Assembly: GCA_033765145.1 (NCBI GenBank) | Contig: JANRIH010000011.1 | Location: 1 to 64,000 of the forward strand | DNA: 64,000 bases | Direction: 5' to 3' | From: JAGVSR01 sp033765145 | Lineage (GTDB): Bacteria > Pseudomonadota > Alphaproteobacteria > Rhizobiales > Hyphomicrobiaceae | Part shown: positions 23,301 through 31,485 of the stretch, piece by piece | Layout: each line of letters begins with the position of its first letter | Numbering within the stretch: position 1 is the first letter of the stretch | Notes under the pieces: model-generated | What the model was told of the DNA's origin: nothing | Database searches by the model: none | The model's input: the letters and a program-made list of their open reading frames with translations, nothing else | Made by a program: the position numbers and the translations under genes

Positions 23301-26300
23301 TGCCGCCTTCGCCGTATGCGGTATCGTCGCCGCCGCGCATGTAGACGAGGTCATTGCGATCGGTAGCGACGAGAACCTCGTGCGATTCCGCGCCGCTGTT
23401 CGGCGCGCCGTCGAGTGCGAAGCCTGCCGGGTCTCCGTTCCGAGTTTCGAGCGAAGGGGTCCGAAGATCGCGGATATAGTCGACGCCATTGATGCGGACG
23501 ACACTGCCGTTGAGACCCGTCGTTGTTCCGCCGTCGGTGAAGATCCCGAGCGTCGGGTTGGCATCCAGCGCGTCGCCGTACTTGTGCTCGGTCCGGGCGT
23601 TCGCAACTTCCTGGCCGGCGAGATCATAATACTGGTCGGCATAGGCGAACGCGCTGCCGTTCAAGTGCTCGGCGCCCGTCGTGCGCTCGATCAAGTCCTT
23701 GAACTGCTCGTCGATGATCTGCTGACCGTAGGGGACGTTGGAGAGGCGCTGCAGATAATAGAGCCGGTCACCGTCCATCACTCGGCCGATCTGATCGACG
23801 AAGATCGTATCGAACGTCTCGCCGAGAAGGCCGCCCGTGACATGAACTTCCGCGAGGCCGCCGAGCCAGCAGTCGATCTGATTGAACGCGTCGCAGCCGT
23901 AGAGGGACGAATCCGTGTTGTTGAGAAAATCAACGGCCTGCTGGACCGTGTAGCCCATGGCCTCGGGCGTACCCTCGACGATTGCGTCGTTCGCGAGGCC
24001 GAGGATCGCCTCGGCACGAGCAACATTGCCGTCGAAGGCATAAGCAGCGATGAAGTTCACAAGATTGTCGGGGTGGATCATGTTGGCCGCAAAATCGGCC
24101 CAACTCGTATAGCGCGTGAGCTGCAGCGCCTCGCGCATATCGTTCAACGTCGGCACGCCAAGATCCCGGCCGCGTGCGATGTTGATCGCGGCGAGGTCGA
24201 GGGGCTGGCCGAGCAATCCCTGATTAAGTGCGGGCGTCAGGAACTCGTCGATCTCGTTCGCCTGCTGGTGCGTCATGCCGAGCGCGAGAGCGCCGGCACC
24301 GACCGCCGCGAATTTCTCAGGTGAGAGGAACGCGCGCTCGAGGGCGACGCGCATCACGGCGTCGGTAATGCTGCCGTTGGGGTCGATGAGATCGATCGAT
24401 TCCCGCAGCGTCGAATGGCCAAAGCGATAGGCCACCTGCGCGAAGTCGAGCGAGATCGTTGCGTTCTCACCTGAGTTGTAGCCGACGAATTCATGGAGGT
24501 TCGGCGTGATCGTGCGCGCAAACTGATCGACGGCGGTGTGCTGATACTCCATCTCCACGGTCATCTTGGCCGCGTCGAAGAGCATGTCGACGTTCCAGGC
24601 GATGGAGCCGTCACCGTAAATGAAGTTGCCGTTCGCGTCCGTCGTTCCGGTGTCGATCTGCCATTCGTGGAGCAGGGCGTGGTCGTAGGTTTCGGACTGA
24701 TCGAGCACGGCTTCGCGGATGTCGAGCGCGGTGACGGAGCGCTGGATATTCTCAACCTGGAAGTTGTGCTCCTCGTGGAAAACATGGTGCACGGCCGTCA
24801 GGCCGATGTTCTCGTTCACGCGTCCGTCGCCAGCGATGTAGTGGTCGCCGACCGAGGCCAGGAGAAGCTCGCCCACGGCCTCTCGGACAAGCGGGTCCAC
24901 GGGCACGATGGTCGGGCCCATCGCCATGGTCGTCTTGACCGAGAAATCGGCGAAATTCACCCAGAAATAGAGCGCACTCGCGCCCGTAAGAGTCATGGCT
25001 GGCGTACCGGGTCCGGCAACGCCCGCCGGTACGTCGAGTACGATCGTCGTGCCGTCGTAGGAGAACGCGCAGCCGAGTGCCAGTGCGGCGTCGGACAGTG
25101 TCGAGATGTTTGCCAAGAATTCTGCGCCCGCGTCAGGATTGAGCGGATTTTCGAAGCGCAGATTGTCGAAGCGGGGATTCATATCAAGGAGCAGCGCGGC
25201 GCCCGAGTGGCCGGCGCCCGGCTGACCGTCCGCGATCACGTCGCCGGACACATCTCGATTGCGGAGGTCGAGCACGTCCTCCCACGTGAGATCGTCGCGA
25301 CCGGTCGCGATCAAATGGGCGCGCAGCTCGTTCAACGTCGGCAACGTCGCCGTCGTGAGCTCACCGAATGCGTTCGTCCATTCAGCGCTCGTGTTTCCGT
25401 CGAGCATCTCCGCGCCGGGGCGGTACGTCCCGGACAGCGGATCGAAAGTCCATTCGCGCAGGACAGAGGTCAACTGCTGGTGCGAGCCGTAGGTCTGGCT
25501 CTGGTCGATATAGGGTGAGGTGTGATTGACCCATTGCGGGGTCCCGTCGGCCGTGAAGCCGCTGACGTTGGCGCGGCTGATCACGATCTGGGTCGCCGGG
25601 CGGCCGGAGGTCGGATCGATGACGCCGTACATCGGATCGTCGGGTGCCAAATGAATCGTGATCTTCGTGCCGTCGGCACCCTTGCCGACGAAGTCGAGGC
25701 CGTGGTCGAAGAACTGGCCAAAGAGCACGAACCAGCCGTTCACGGGCGCCACGCCCGGGTTGGTCGAGCCGATGAACCACTCGGTGCTGGTGTTCGTGAG
25801 CGGATCGGTGTCCGCAACGAAGCCGCCGGGACCGATGTCGCCGTTGATGGTCGGTTGCGGGTTCTGCTGACCGAAGGACTGAAGCATCCCGTAGTCGGCA
25901 ACGGCCGTGTAGCCGTTCACGTCCTTGGCGAGGTGCGTCGTCCCCGGCACCGTTTCAAACGTCACGCCGGCTGTGGTGACCGTGCGGCTGATCATGCGCG
26001 GCGTGTAGTCGATGACGTTCTGGATCGTCTGCGCCTCATTCACGCCCGGCGTCGCGAGATTGTCGCCGATCTTGGTGAAGTCGGCCTGGGCCGGATCGGG
26101 GGACGTCGCGAACTTCAGAGCGTAGTAGGCATTGGGATCGCTCGCCGCGAGCGGCTTCACGTAGTTGTCGAAGACGACCGCCGTCCGCTGCATGAAGGGC
26201 TGGTCCGTCGTGCCCCACGCCGTATCGAAGAGGTTGTTGGCATAACCGTCGACGTTTCTGAGGCCGACGGACGACGTGTATGTCGGGAACGAGATGCCAA

Positions 26301-26499
26301 ATTCTGTGATCGCCTCGGCCGGGGTCAGACCGACACCGTCCCATAGTTGCGTTCCGTTCTGATCGTAAATCGCGCCCGTGCCATTCCAATTGACGATCGG
26401 GGCCGCGTTGGCGTCGAAGAGGGGCCGGAAATCGATCTGCTTGTTGAAGAATGCGAGGTCGAGATAGGTGAAGGGAAACTTCTTCTTCTGGTACGCCAT
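20344..26499 (-). CDS. giant animal-type haem peroxidase with RTX repeats (MopA-like)
   Basis: 2051 residues; ATG 26499 has GGAG upstream. The first ~1000 residues form an animal-type (An_peroxidase) domain. The distal Gln/Asp/His motif is LFGQFFDHGLDF (residues about 260-266); the catalytic Arg region is GDGRVNENIGL followed by TAVHHVFHEEHN; the proximal haem His is in VAYRFGHSTLRES (about residue 690). RTX nonapeptides follow (RGGDDTAYGEGGNDIIYGG...), then cadherin-like beta domains, another RTX block and a TLGASDFIL tail typical of type I secretion. Proteins of this design include the Mn(II)-oxidising MopA of Aurantimonas and Erythrobacter; Mn oxidation here is inference. The exporter is not in the window. 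Confidence 0.85.
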   Translation of the reverse strand: MAYQKKKFPFTYLDLAFFNKQIDFRPLFDANAAPIVNWNGTGAIYDQNGTQLWDGVGLTPAEAITEFGISFPTYTSSVGLRNVDGYANNLFDTAWGTTDQPFMQRTAVVFDNYVKPLAASDPNAYYALKFATSPDPAQADFTKIGDNLATPGVNEAQTIQNVIDYTPRMISRTVTTAGVTFETVPGTTHLAKDVNGYTAVADYGMLQSFGQQNPQPTINGDIGPGGFVADTDPLTNTSTEWFIGSTNPGVAPVNGWFVLFGQFFDHGLDFVGKGADGTKITIHLAPDDPMYGVIDPTSGRPATQIVISRANVSGFTADGTPQWVNHTSPYIDQSQTYGSHQQLTSVLREWTFDPLSGTYRPGAEMLDGNTSAEWTNAFGELTTATLPTLNELRAHLIATGRDDLTWEDVLDLRNRDVSGDVIADGQPGAGHSGAALLLDMNPRFDNLRFENPLNPDAGAEFLANISTLSDAALALGCAFSYDGTTIVLDVPAGVAGPGTPAMTLTGASALYFWVNFADFSVKTTMAMGPTIVPVDPLVREAVGELLLASVGDHYIAGDGRVNENIGLTAVHHVFHEEHNFQVENIQRSVTALDIREAVLDQSETYDHALLHEWQIDTGTTDANGNFIYGDGSIAWNVDMLFDAAKMTVEMEYQHTAVDQFARTITPNLHEFVGYNSGENATISLDFAQVAYRFGHSTLRESIDLIDPNGSITDAVMRVALERAFLSPEKFAAVGAGALALGMTHQQANEIDEFLTPALNQGLLGQPLDLAAINIARGRDLGVPTLNDMREALQLTRYTSWADFAANMIHPDNLVNFIAAYAFDGNVARAEAILGLANDAIVEGTPEAMGYTVQQAVDFLNNTDSSLYGCDAFNQIDCWLGGLAEVHVTGGLLGETFDTIFVDQIGRVMDGDRLYYLQRLSNVPYGQQIIDEQFKDLIERTTGAEHLNGSAFAYADQYYDLAGQEVANARTEHKYGDALDANPTLGIFTDGGTTTGLNGSVVRINGVDYIRDLRTPSLETRNGDPAGFALDGAPNSGAESHEVLVATDRNDLVYMRGGDDTAYGEGGNDIIYGGNGIDRLYGGAGDDRIYGGDGGDLIDGGEGDDVLFGEQSATAAAGIDQVIGSAGNDYVDGGIGIDKLAGSEGDDVIFGGGDTDAFTHAGEGNDYVDGGVTGDLLWGDNGDDLIAGRADQDIVAGMEGDDILRPGPVSQSLTNGGDEVLGGDGVNDAGNDGKGRGFDLLDLSDWQAAPVGATFDLINQANPLPAIDGAPQFPAVTQIEGVIGTQNDDTFVGDANDNWLIGGSGNDLLTGSVGDDLIVGDGIRLDELVGTYASDYDLYFDGASHRAFGYVDAAESAGLERNFIQSNGILDMVGWSDQKHFTEMLKSAMFKDLELGGSEVKALWRNGVVQTTGESAGFMGDGGTAGSLDIAAFTGNIADYTFDLTYFDLVTRTIVADQTPTSIAVAKVTDGTNGRDGVDVLVGVEQLKFADGVVTLTKPAVDLHAFDIGNYRDQFGAIAYNNSNGSAPWTSSWLETGDRAGVPELAGEIRVFNDRLEFRRDTAPGATAPGATLTRTVDLSAATHGTATLSFNYAETNLDPGESVLVQFAGDGLNFTTLQTLNGASNNGIANLTLTGPFSANSAVRFVFSGLDAGNEAVRIDNFDVKFVVPIDDGTRNWTTTFTENGAAVGVSSFAAISGGVTLASAKVVLTNAMAGDTLTTAGALPPGITVTTTVGSGTVTLDFTGSASVADYQAAIDAIRFANASDTPDTTARHIEVTVNNGLVDSDPAISTINVVAFDDPMVANNDRVVTNYAAGTLWSIAIADLLANDTDPDSAPAIASINSQNGLGGLPTLDTIGGVVTLTDSGQPGGSFVYIGTGTPADAANVTVVRDDFGALEGSANSEIIIGDASGTVIVGNRGRDVIYGGDGADTFDYNSTADTPVTPTDTITSANVADLEVIRDFLIGQDHIDLSTIDAMSGPGNNGNQAFVWLDQADWTSANANGALHYEHVLDSQGNWMTIVEASTDADAAAEFQIALLGQYTLGASDFIL

Positions 26500-26691
26500 G
26501 ACACACTCCTACACAGCCAGAAGGCCAATTACTTACTTTAGTATGTTTATGTGTGTCACTTTAGTCAATGTACATTCCGGCATAAGAATTTCTGACTATT
26601 GTTAGGGTTAATTTCGACTCGCGCTCATGCATCTGCACACGCATTTCTTCTGCGTCTGAGGACGATATTGTCGAGATCGGAGAACGGGATG

Positions 26692-27339
26692 TCAGTGTCC
26701 CGACCGCGCCATCAGCGCCGCGGCGGTGCGATTGCGCACGCCGAGTTTTCGAATGAGCGCGGAGACGTATTGCTTCACCGTTGTTTCGGCGAGGCCCGTC
26801 CGCGAGGCAATGTCGGCGTTCGACAGACCCTCACCGAGAAGGTCGAGGAGTTGGTGTTCGCGCATTGAAAGCGATGCGGCAATGGCAGGCATTTCACTGT
26901 TGGCATCGGTAGGTGCTGGCCCGTCTTCGAGGAGACGCACGGCCAGAGAAGGGCTCACATAGCGCTCGCCGCGGAGGATCCGCCGTACGCAATCGACGAT
27001 TTCACCAATGTCGGAACCTTTTGTAATATAACCAGAAACACCAGCCTTTAGCGACCGCCTCACGGTCGCGATGTCGTCATGGATTGTCATCATCGCGACG
27101 TGGATCGCTGGGAATTTCTTTGTAATGGCGCGGGCGGCCTCGACACCGTCTCCGGGCAGCGAGACATCGATCAGCATCGCGTCCGGGCGAGCCGAACCGG
27201 CGATCGCAATCGCTTCCTCGGCCGTCGCGCCCTCTCCCACGACCTCGAAATCAGGATCATCGCCGACCGTCAGCCGAACACCGCGACGGATCATCGGGTG
27301 ATCATCAACAATCGCCAGGCGGATCGGTTTCGAAGCCAT
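26692..27339 (-). CDS. NarL/FixJ-type response regulator (LuxR-family HTH)
   Basis: 215 residues from the ATG at 27339; in-frame starts further upstream exist but lack coding character. The receiver domain begins IRLAIVDDHPMIRRGVRLTV, with the acidic pair, phospho-acceptor Asp in AMLIDVSLPGDG and Lys in YITKGSD. The C-terminal LuxR-type HTH reads LSMREHQLLDLLGEGLSNAD, then IASRTGLAETTVKQYVSALI. It is divergent to a HisKA_3 kinase gene, its probable phosphodonor. The downstream neighbour across ~190 bases is the promoter of the haem peroxidase, a plausible but unproven target. Confidence 0.88.
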   Translation of the reverse strand: MASKPIRLAIVDDHPMIRRGVRLTVGDDPDFEVVGEGATAEEAIAIAGSARPDAMLIDVSLPGDGVEAARAITKKFPAIHVAMMTIHDDIATVRRSLKAGVSGYITKGSDIGEIVDCVRRILRGERYVSPSLAVRLLEDGPAPTDANSEMPAIAASLSMREHQLLDLLGEGLSNADIASRTGLAETTVKQYVSALIRKLGVRNRTAAALMARSGH

Positions 27340-27562
27340 GCGGCAGTCCCAGTCTATTTTCATGAACGGCGTTGACGAACGGAGTCGGGCTAATCCGATC
27401 GACATAGATTCACTGCTTCATTAGTATATGTATACCAAAGCCCCTATCTGGGGTATAATTACTTTCCTATGTTTGCTAGTCTTTTTCGCTGCGGTTGGTT
27501 TCGCTTGCAACGCCCGCATCGCGCGCTGCCCCTTCACACCCCGAAACAACGTTCTACCGCCC

Positions 27563-28612
27563 ATGGACATCGCACAATCCAGATCGCTTGACCGACCGGG
27601 CCGCAGTCCGGCTCGTGGGGACACGCCAGGACCTGCCCAGATCGCAGCGACAGCGCCCCAGATCGTTGCCATGGTCGCCAAGGTCGGCTGCATCATATTC
27701 CTCGTCGAAGCGGCGATCATGCTGACCCTGTTCAGCACGGAATTCAGCGCGCACAGTCTGTTTGAATGTTTCCTCGATGCGACCCTTCTGACGATCATCG
27801 CGAGCCCGCTCATCTATGCCTGGGTCGCGCGCCCGTTCGCGGAGGATGCGGCCGCGGCCCGCCAGGAACTCACCGATCAGCTCACCCATACGCGCGCTCT
27901 TCTCGACCAGAACGTGGACTTGCGGAATTCTCTGCAGACATTCAGCGAAGCGAGCGCCGACATCCACGAGCGTACCCTGCAGCGAATCGGCGCCGATCTG
28001 CACGACGGACCGGCCCAGGCCCTGACATTCTCGCAATTGCAGCTCGACCGTCTGATCCGTGCGGCGGAAAAATCCGCTGATCCCACACGCGATCCTCAAC
28101 AGCTCGCAACGTTCCGGGAATTGCGTCAGGTCGTGCATGATACCGCCAAGGAAATCCGCAGCATCTCGACCGGCCTATCGCTGCCCGAACTTCGCGACAT
28201 GCCGCTCAAGGACGTCGTGGAACTCGCCGTTCATCGCCACAAGCTCGCGACCGGCGTTTCAGCACACATCGATTTCCGGGCACCCGATCGGGCGCCGGAG
28301 GCGCACAAGGCCTGCATCTACCGTGTCATTCAGGAAGCTCTGACGAATTCCTACAAGCACGGCAAGGCCAGCCGCGCTGACGTTCGGCTCTCTCAGGGCG
28401 CGGGCGTGTCACTCGAGATCGCGGACAACGGAACCGGTTTCGACACCGAGCACGGCGCGGGCAGTGGGCTCGGCCTTCTCGGAATGCGGGCGCGCGTCCA
28501 TGCCCTGCGCGGTACCTTCGAGATCGTGAGCGCACCCTCCGGAGGCACGATCATACGGGTGCACTTCCCGGAGCTTTCGGCATCCGTCCCCGCGCGAGGC
28601 CCGCATGTCTGA
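27563..28612 (+). CDS. NarX/UhpB-type membrane histidine kinase
   Basis: 349 residues from the ATG at 27563. The frame is open back to an ATG at 27428, but those codons are AT-rich at third positions, unlike the rest, so the shorter start is preferred. Two membrane helices (VGCIIFLVEAAIMLTLF and FLDATLLTIIASPLIYAWV) precede a coiled linker. The HisKA_3 H-box is RIGADLHDGPAQALTF. The ATPase domain has the N-box (YRVIQEALTNSYKHGKA), G1 (IADNGTGFD) and G2 (GSGLGLLGMRAR). It probably phosphorylates the divergent LuxR-type regulator and the downstream receiver protein, whose start overlaps its last eight bases. Confidence 0.82.
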   Translation: MDIAQSRSLDRPGRSPARGDTPGPAQIAATAPQIVAMVAKVGCIIFLVEAAIMLTLFSTEFSAHSLFECFLDATLLTIIASPLIYAWVARPFAEDAAAARQELTDQLTHTRALLDQNVDLRNSLQTFSEASADIHERTLQRIGADLHDGPAQALTFSQLQLDRLIRAAEKSADPTRDPQQLATFRELRQVVHDTAKEIRSISTGLSLPELRDMPLKDVVELAVHRHKLATGVSAHIDFRAPDRAPEAHKACIYRVIQEALTNSYKHGKASRADVRLSQGAGVSLEIADNGTGFDTEHGAGSGLGLLGMRARVHALRGTFEIVSAPSGGTIIRVHFPELSASVPARGPHV

Positions 28613-29006
28613 TGTCGTCACCTTCATCGTCGCCGACGATCACCCTATGGTCCGGCGCGGCGTCACGACGACGTTGCACGACGAAGACGATTTCCGCGTC
28701 GTTGCCGAGGCGGCATCGGCCCCGGAGGCCTTGGCGCTCGCCGTCCATCACCGGCCCCGCGTCGTCATCCTCGACGTCAACATGCCGGGCTCCGGCCTCG
28801 AGGCGGCGCGGGCGATCAAAGCCGGCCACCCCGAGATCCACGCGGTCATGTATTCGTTCCGGCAGGACGCGGAGGTCATCAGCGCGTCGATTGCGGCCGG
28901 GGCCAGCGGTTACGTGATCAAGGGCGCGCCGGGCACAGCCCTCATCGCGGCACTCCGCGACGTGCTCGCCGGAAAGCCGTTCGTCCGCATCGACCGGCTG
29001 GATTGA
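28605..29006 (+). CDS. stand-alone NarL-like receiver domain protein
   Basis: 133 residues. The receiver is NarL-like: TFIVADDHPMVRRGVTTTLH, phospho-acceptor Asp in VVILDVNMPGSG, Ser in place of the usual Thr in VMYSFRQD, and Lys in YVIKGAP. The protein stops soon after the receiver, with no HTH. It overlaps the kinase gene by eight bases, so translation is coupled. Without an output domain it may compete for phosphate, act as a sink, or signal by protein contact; sequence cannot decide. A short GC hairpin lies near 29050-29075 before the convergent gene. Confidence 0.82.
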   Translation: MSDVVTFIVADDHPMVRRGVTTTLHDEDDFRVVAEAASAPEALALAVHHRPRVVILDVNMPGSGLEAARAIKAGHPEIHAVMYSFRQDAEVISASIAAGASGYVIKGAPGTALIAALRDVLAGKPFVRIDRLD

Positions 29007-29080
29007 GGTGGCGGGCGCGGCGATGACCCGCGAGGCCGCATCCACGGCGGGGACTATCGGCCCCGCGGGCTTCGTACCGC

Positions 29081-30496
29081 CTATTCTTCGACGACTTTCT
29101 CAATCGGGAAATACTGGAACGTCTCGGTCGCGCCGGGGCGGCCGAGGATGTCCTCGACGATCGAGCGGCGCGCGATGACGGGGCCGGAGCCGTCGTCCGC
29201 CTTCCCATCTTCCGGGCCCTTGCGCACGTCCGGCTCGCCGGGCGTCGCGGGGCCTTCGGCGACCACCGTGTCGCGCGCGAAGGGGAGATCGGCGAGCGAC
29301 AGTCCCAACGCCGTCATTTGGCCCTTGACCGTCTCGGGCAGGCAGTCGCGCGCGTGCGTGTTCGTCGCGAGCTTCCGGCGGTACATGGACAGGATCGCCC
29401 AATAGGACAGCAATTTGTCGGTGCGGGTGAAGCTCTTCGAGAGTTCGTCCTGGAGGCGGTCGCAGCGCTCGCCGACGTCGGCGCCCTGATAGCCGGCGGT
29501 GGAGCCGAGATCGGCCATGAAGGTCTTGACCATCTCGTTGGTCGATGTGGAGAGCAGAAGGTCGATCGGCTGATCGGCGATGCGCGTGGCCGCGAGAACG
29601 TCGCCATGGCTCGTCAGAGGCGACACTTTGCCTTCGATCAGGGTCGCGACGCGGGCGCGCGATGTGCCCGTCTCGACGCGGACCTGCACGCGGACCTTCT
29701 CGGGCCGCTGACCGTCCTCGCGCTCGATCTTGTATTCGCGGATGAAGAGGCCCGAGCCGGGATTCGGCTCGGTATTGAAGCGCGTGAAGGAGAGCGTCGC
29801 GATGCTCGAGACGTCGGACTGCTGATAAGACCCGATCATGCCTTCGATGGTCGAAGCTAACGGTTTCCAGGTCGCGTCGAGCGCGGTGTTGGCAAGTCCC
29901 AGAAGGCGCGTCTTGGCTACGATGTCGGCGAGCAGGTTGAAAGTCGAGAGATCGAGGCGCGCATCCTTGCTGTAATAGCTCCTGACGCGTACGCGAATGT
30001 CGTTCGTGTCGGGGCGCAGGAGACGGTCGGTGATGAGATCGCCATACCATTCCGTCGTCTCGTTCTCCTTGACGACGCGGTTGAAGATGAACCAGCCCGA
30101 GCTCCGCCGCTCGACCGAGACGAGCGCGCGCCGGGCGATGATCTCGTCGGCGGGCCCCAACACTTCGAGCGTCAGGAGATAGGTCCCCTGCTCCTTCATG
30201 AGCCCGCCGAGACCTTGCAGAAGGGCGTCGAACACCGAGCGGTTCGAGGGCTTGTTGTCAACGAAGAGTTCGAGTGTGAAGCGCAGCTTACCGTAGGCGT
30301 CGTTGGCTTCGGTCTGGACGGCGGGCTTGGCGCCGGGGTCGAACTTCAGGCCCTGAGCCGAGGCGGGGTCGGCCGACAGCATTGCCGCGGACAGAACGGT
30401 GGCGGCCAGTGACGCTGCGGATAGGGTGGCGACGGCGCCGCGAACGGCTGCGCGACAGATTGCAATCGCATGAGCACAACGCGGGCGGCACGACAT
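29081..30496 (-). CDS. secreted protein of unknown function
   Basis: 471 residues from the ATG at 30496, with GGGGGAG upstream. A signal peptide with a long hydrophobic stretch (AVATLSAASLAATVLSAAML) ends at ASAQ. The mature part is a mix of beta strands and helices without recognised motifs; two Cys (in GERCDRLQDEL and ARDCLPETVKG) could form a disulphide. It seems to comprise an N-terminal beta region (residues about 55-190) and a C-terminal helical region with a Pro/Gly/Asp-rich linker near 420-445. No neighbour suggests a role. The promoter side borders the GTGTCTGACACC repeat field. Confidence 0.65.
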   Translation of the reverse strand: MSCRPRCAHAIAICRAAVRGAVATLSAASLAATVLSAAMLSADPASAQGLKFDPGAKPAVQTEANDAYGKLRFTLELFVDNKPSNRSVFDALLQGLGGLMKEQGTYLLTLEVLGPADEIIARRALVSVERRSSGWFIFNRVVKENETTEWYGDLITDRLLRPDTNDIRVRVRSYYSKDARLDLSTFNLLADIVAKTRLLGLANTALDATWKPLASTIEGMIGSYQQSDVSSIATLSFTRFNTEPNPGSGLFIREYKIEREDGQRPEKVRVQVRVETGTSRARVATLIEGKVSPLTSHGDVLAATRIADQPIDLLLSTSTNEMVKTFMADLGSTAGYQGADVGERCDRLQDELSKSFTRTDKLLSYWAILSMYRRKLATNTHARDCLPETVKGQMTALGLSLADLPFARDTVVAEGPATPGEPDVRKGPEDGKADDGSGPVIARRSIVEDILGRPGATETFQYFPIEKVVEE

Positions 30497-30563
30497 GACG
30501 CAACTCCCCCAAAACGCTCCGTGATGTGAGGGCAGTCTAGGCGGTCGCGGGAGGCGGGTCCAG

Positions 30564-31290
30564 GTGTCTGACACCGGTGTCTGGCGCGGGTGTCAGATAG
30601 GGACGTCGGATGTGTGCGTCATGTCCGGGGCGTCTGGCACGCCTGGGATGGGCGGTGTCTGACACGTGTGTCAGACACTGCCGGTGCGGTCGCCGCAAAC
30701 CGCACTCCAAATTGCTGTGCTGGGTCAGTCCTGGCAACAAATCGCGCGGTCCCGCGCTGGTGTCTGACACCGGTGTCAGACACCATTGCTTGGCATCATC
30801 ATTCGGCACCGATTGCGACAGCCACGGATTGCCACAACGGTCTCGCGAGATCGAAACGTTGTGGTGTCTGACACCCTATCACCCCCCCGGTATTACGGCA
30901 TTGGTGTCTGACACCTTGGTTTGGCATGTGGGACGGGAAGCCCGGTGCGGCCGCCCCGGTTTAGCTACTCGCGGGCAGACACAGGCTTGCACGCGCGCCT
31001 GAGACCCCGCATCCAATGCCGATGCCGGCAGACTTGGCGAGCGTTGTGTCTGACACCGGTGCCTGACACTCGCTTGGCTTTCACCCATATGACGCACGAC
31101 CCGATGCGCCATGGCTTGGTGCCGCATCTCACACGTGTGTCCGGCACCGTGAGGCTGGCTCCAGGGCCTGGCACTGTGCGTCTGGCACTCGGATTTGGCA
31201 CTCGGATCTGGCACTCGGATCTGGCGCTGGTCTCGGGCACAGGTCTCTGACATCGGTGTCGGACACCGGTGTCTGGCACCGTGCGTCTGG
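30564..31290. repeat. field of GTGTCTGACACC palindromic repeats
   Basis: Intergenic DNA packed with perfect and degenerate copies of the near-palindrome GTGTCTGACACC. Clear copies start near 30564, 30655 (paired with an inverted copy to 30678), 30759-30785 (paired), 30863, 30903 and 31044, and there are many derived CTGGCAC/TCTGGCACTCGG units from 31130 to 31290. No gene can be supported between 30497 and 31485: the open frames are repeats read through. The same motif recurs at 39535 and 40097-40189. Confidence 0.8.
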
Positions 31291-31485
31291 CCCACCTCCG
31301 GTCGATGAGGCTTTGCCATCCGCGACGCGCCGGTCGTACCAACGTCGTCCCGCGTCATCCCCCGCCGAGTGCGGCGGCGGAGGCGGCCGCGCCTTCTTCC
31401 CGCCTGCCGAATCAGATGAGCGTCAGGGAAACCAGCGGCATGGCGGTGACGTTCGCCATTGGACTTTCTGGACGAGGGACAGACG

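Noticed and set aside
20206..24324. A very long open frame on the plus strand (over 1300 codons) across the peroxidase gene
   Set aside because: It is the antisense of a GC-rich RTX gene, where stop codons are rare in complementary frames. It has no motif, is rich in Arg/Asp/Val as antisense frames are, and lacks a ribosome binding site.
27428..27562. N-terminal extension of the histidine kinase with an extra membrane helix
   Set aside because: Codons in this part are AT-rich at third positions, unlike the rest of the gene, and no ribosome binding site precedes the ATG at 27428; the hydrophobicity may come from AT-rich non-coding DNA.
30564..31290. CRISPR array
   Set aside because: The repeat unit is 10-12 bases, palindromic and irregularly spaced, copies are often back to back, and there are no uniform spacers or cas genes.
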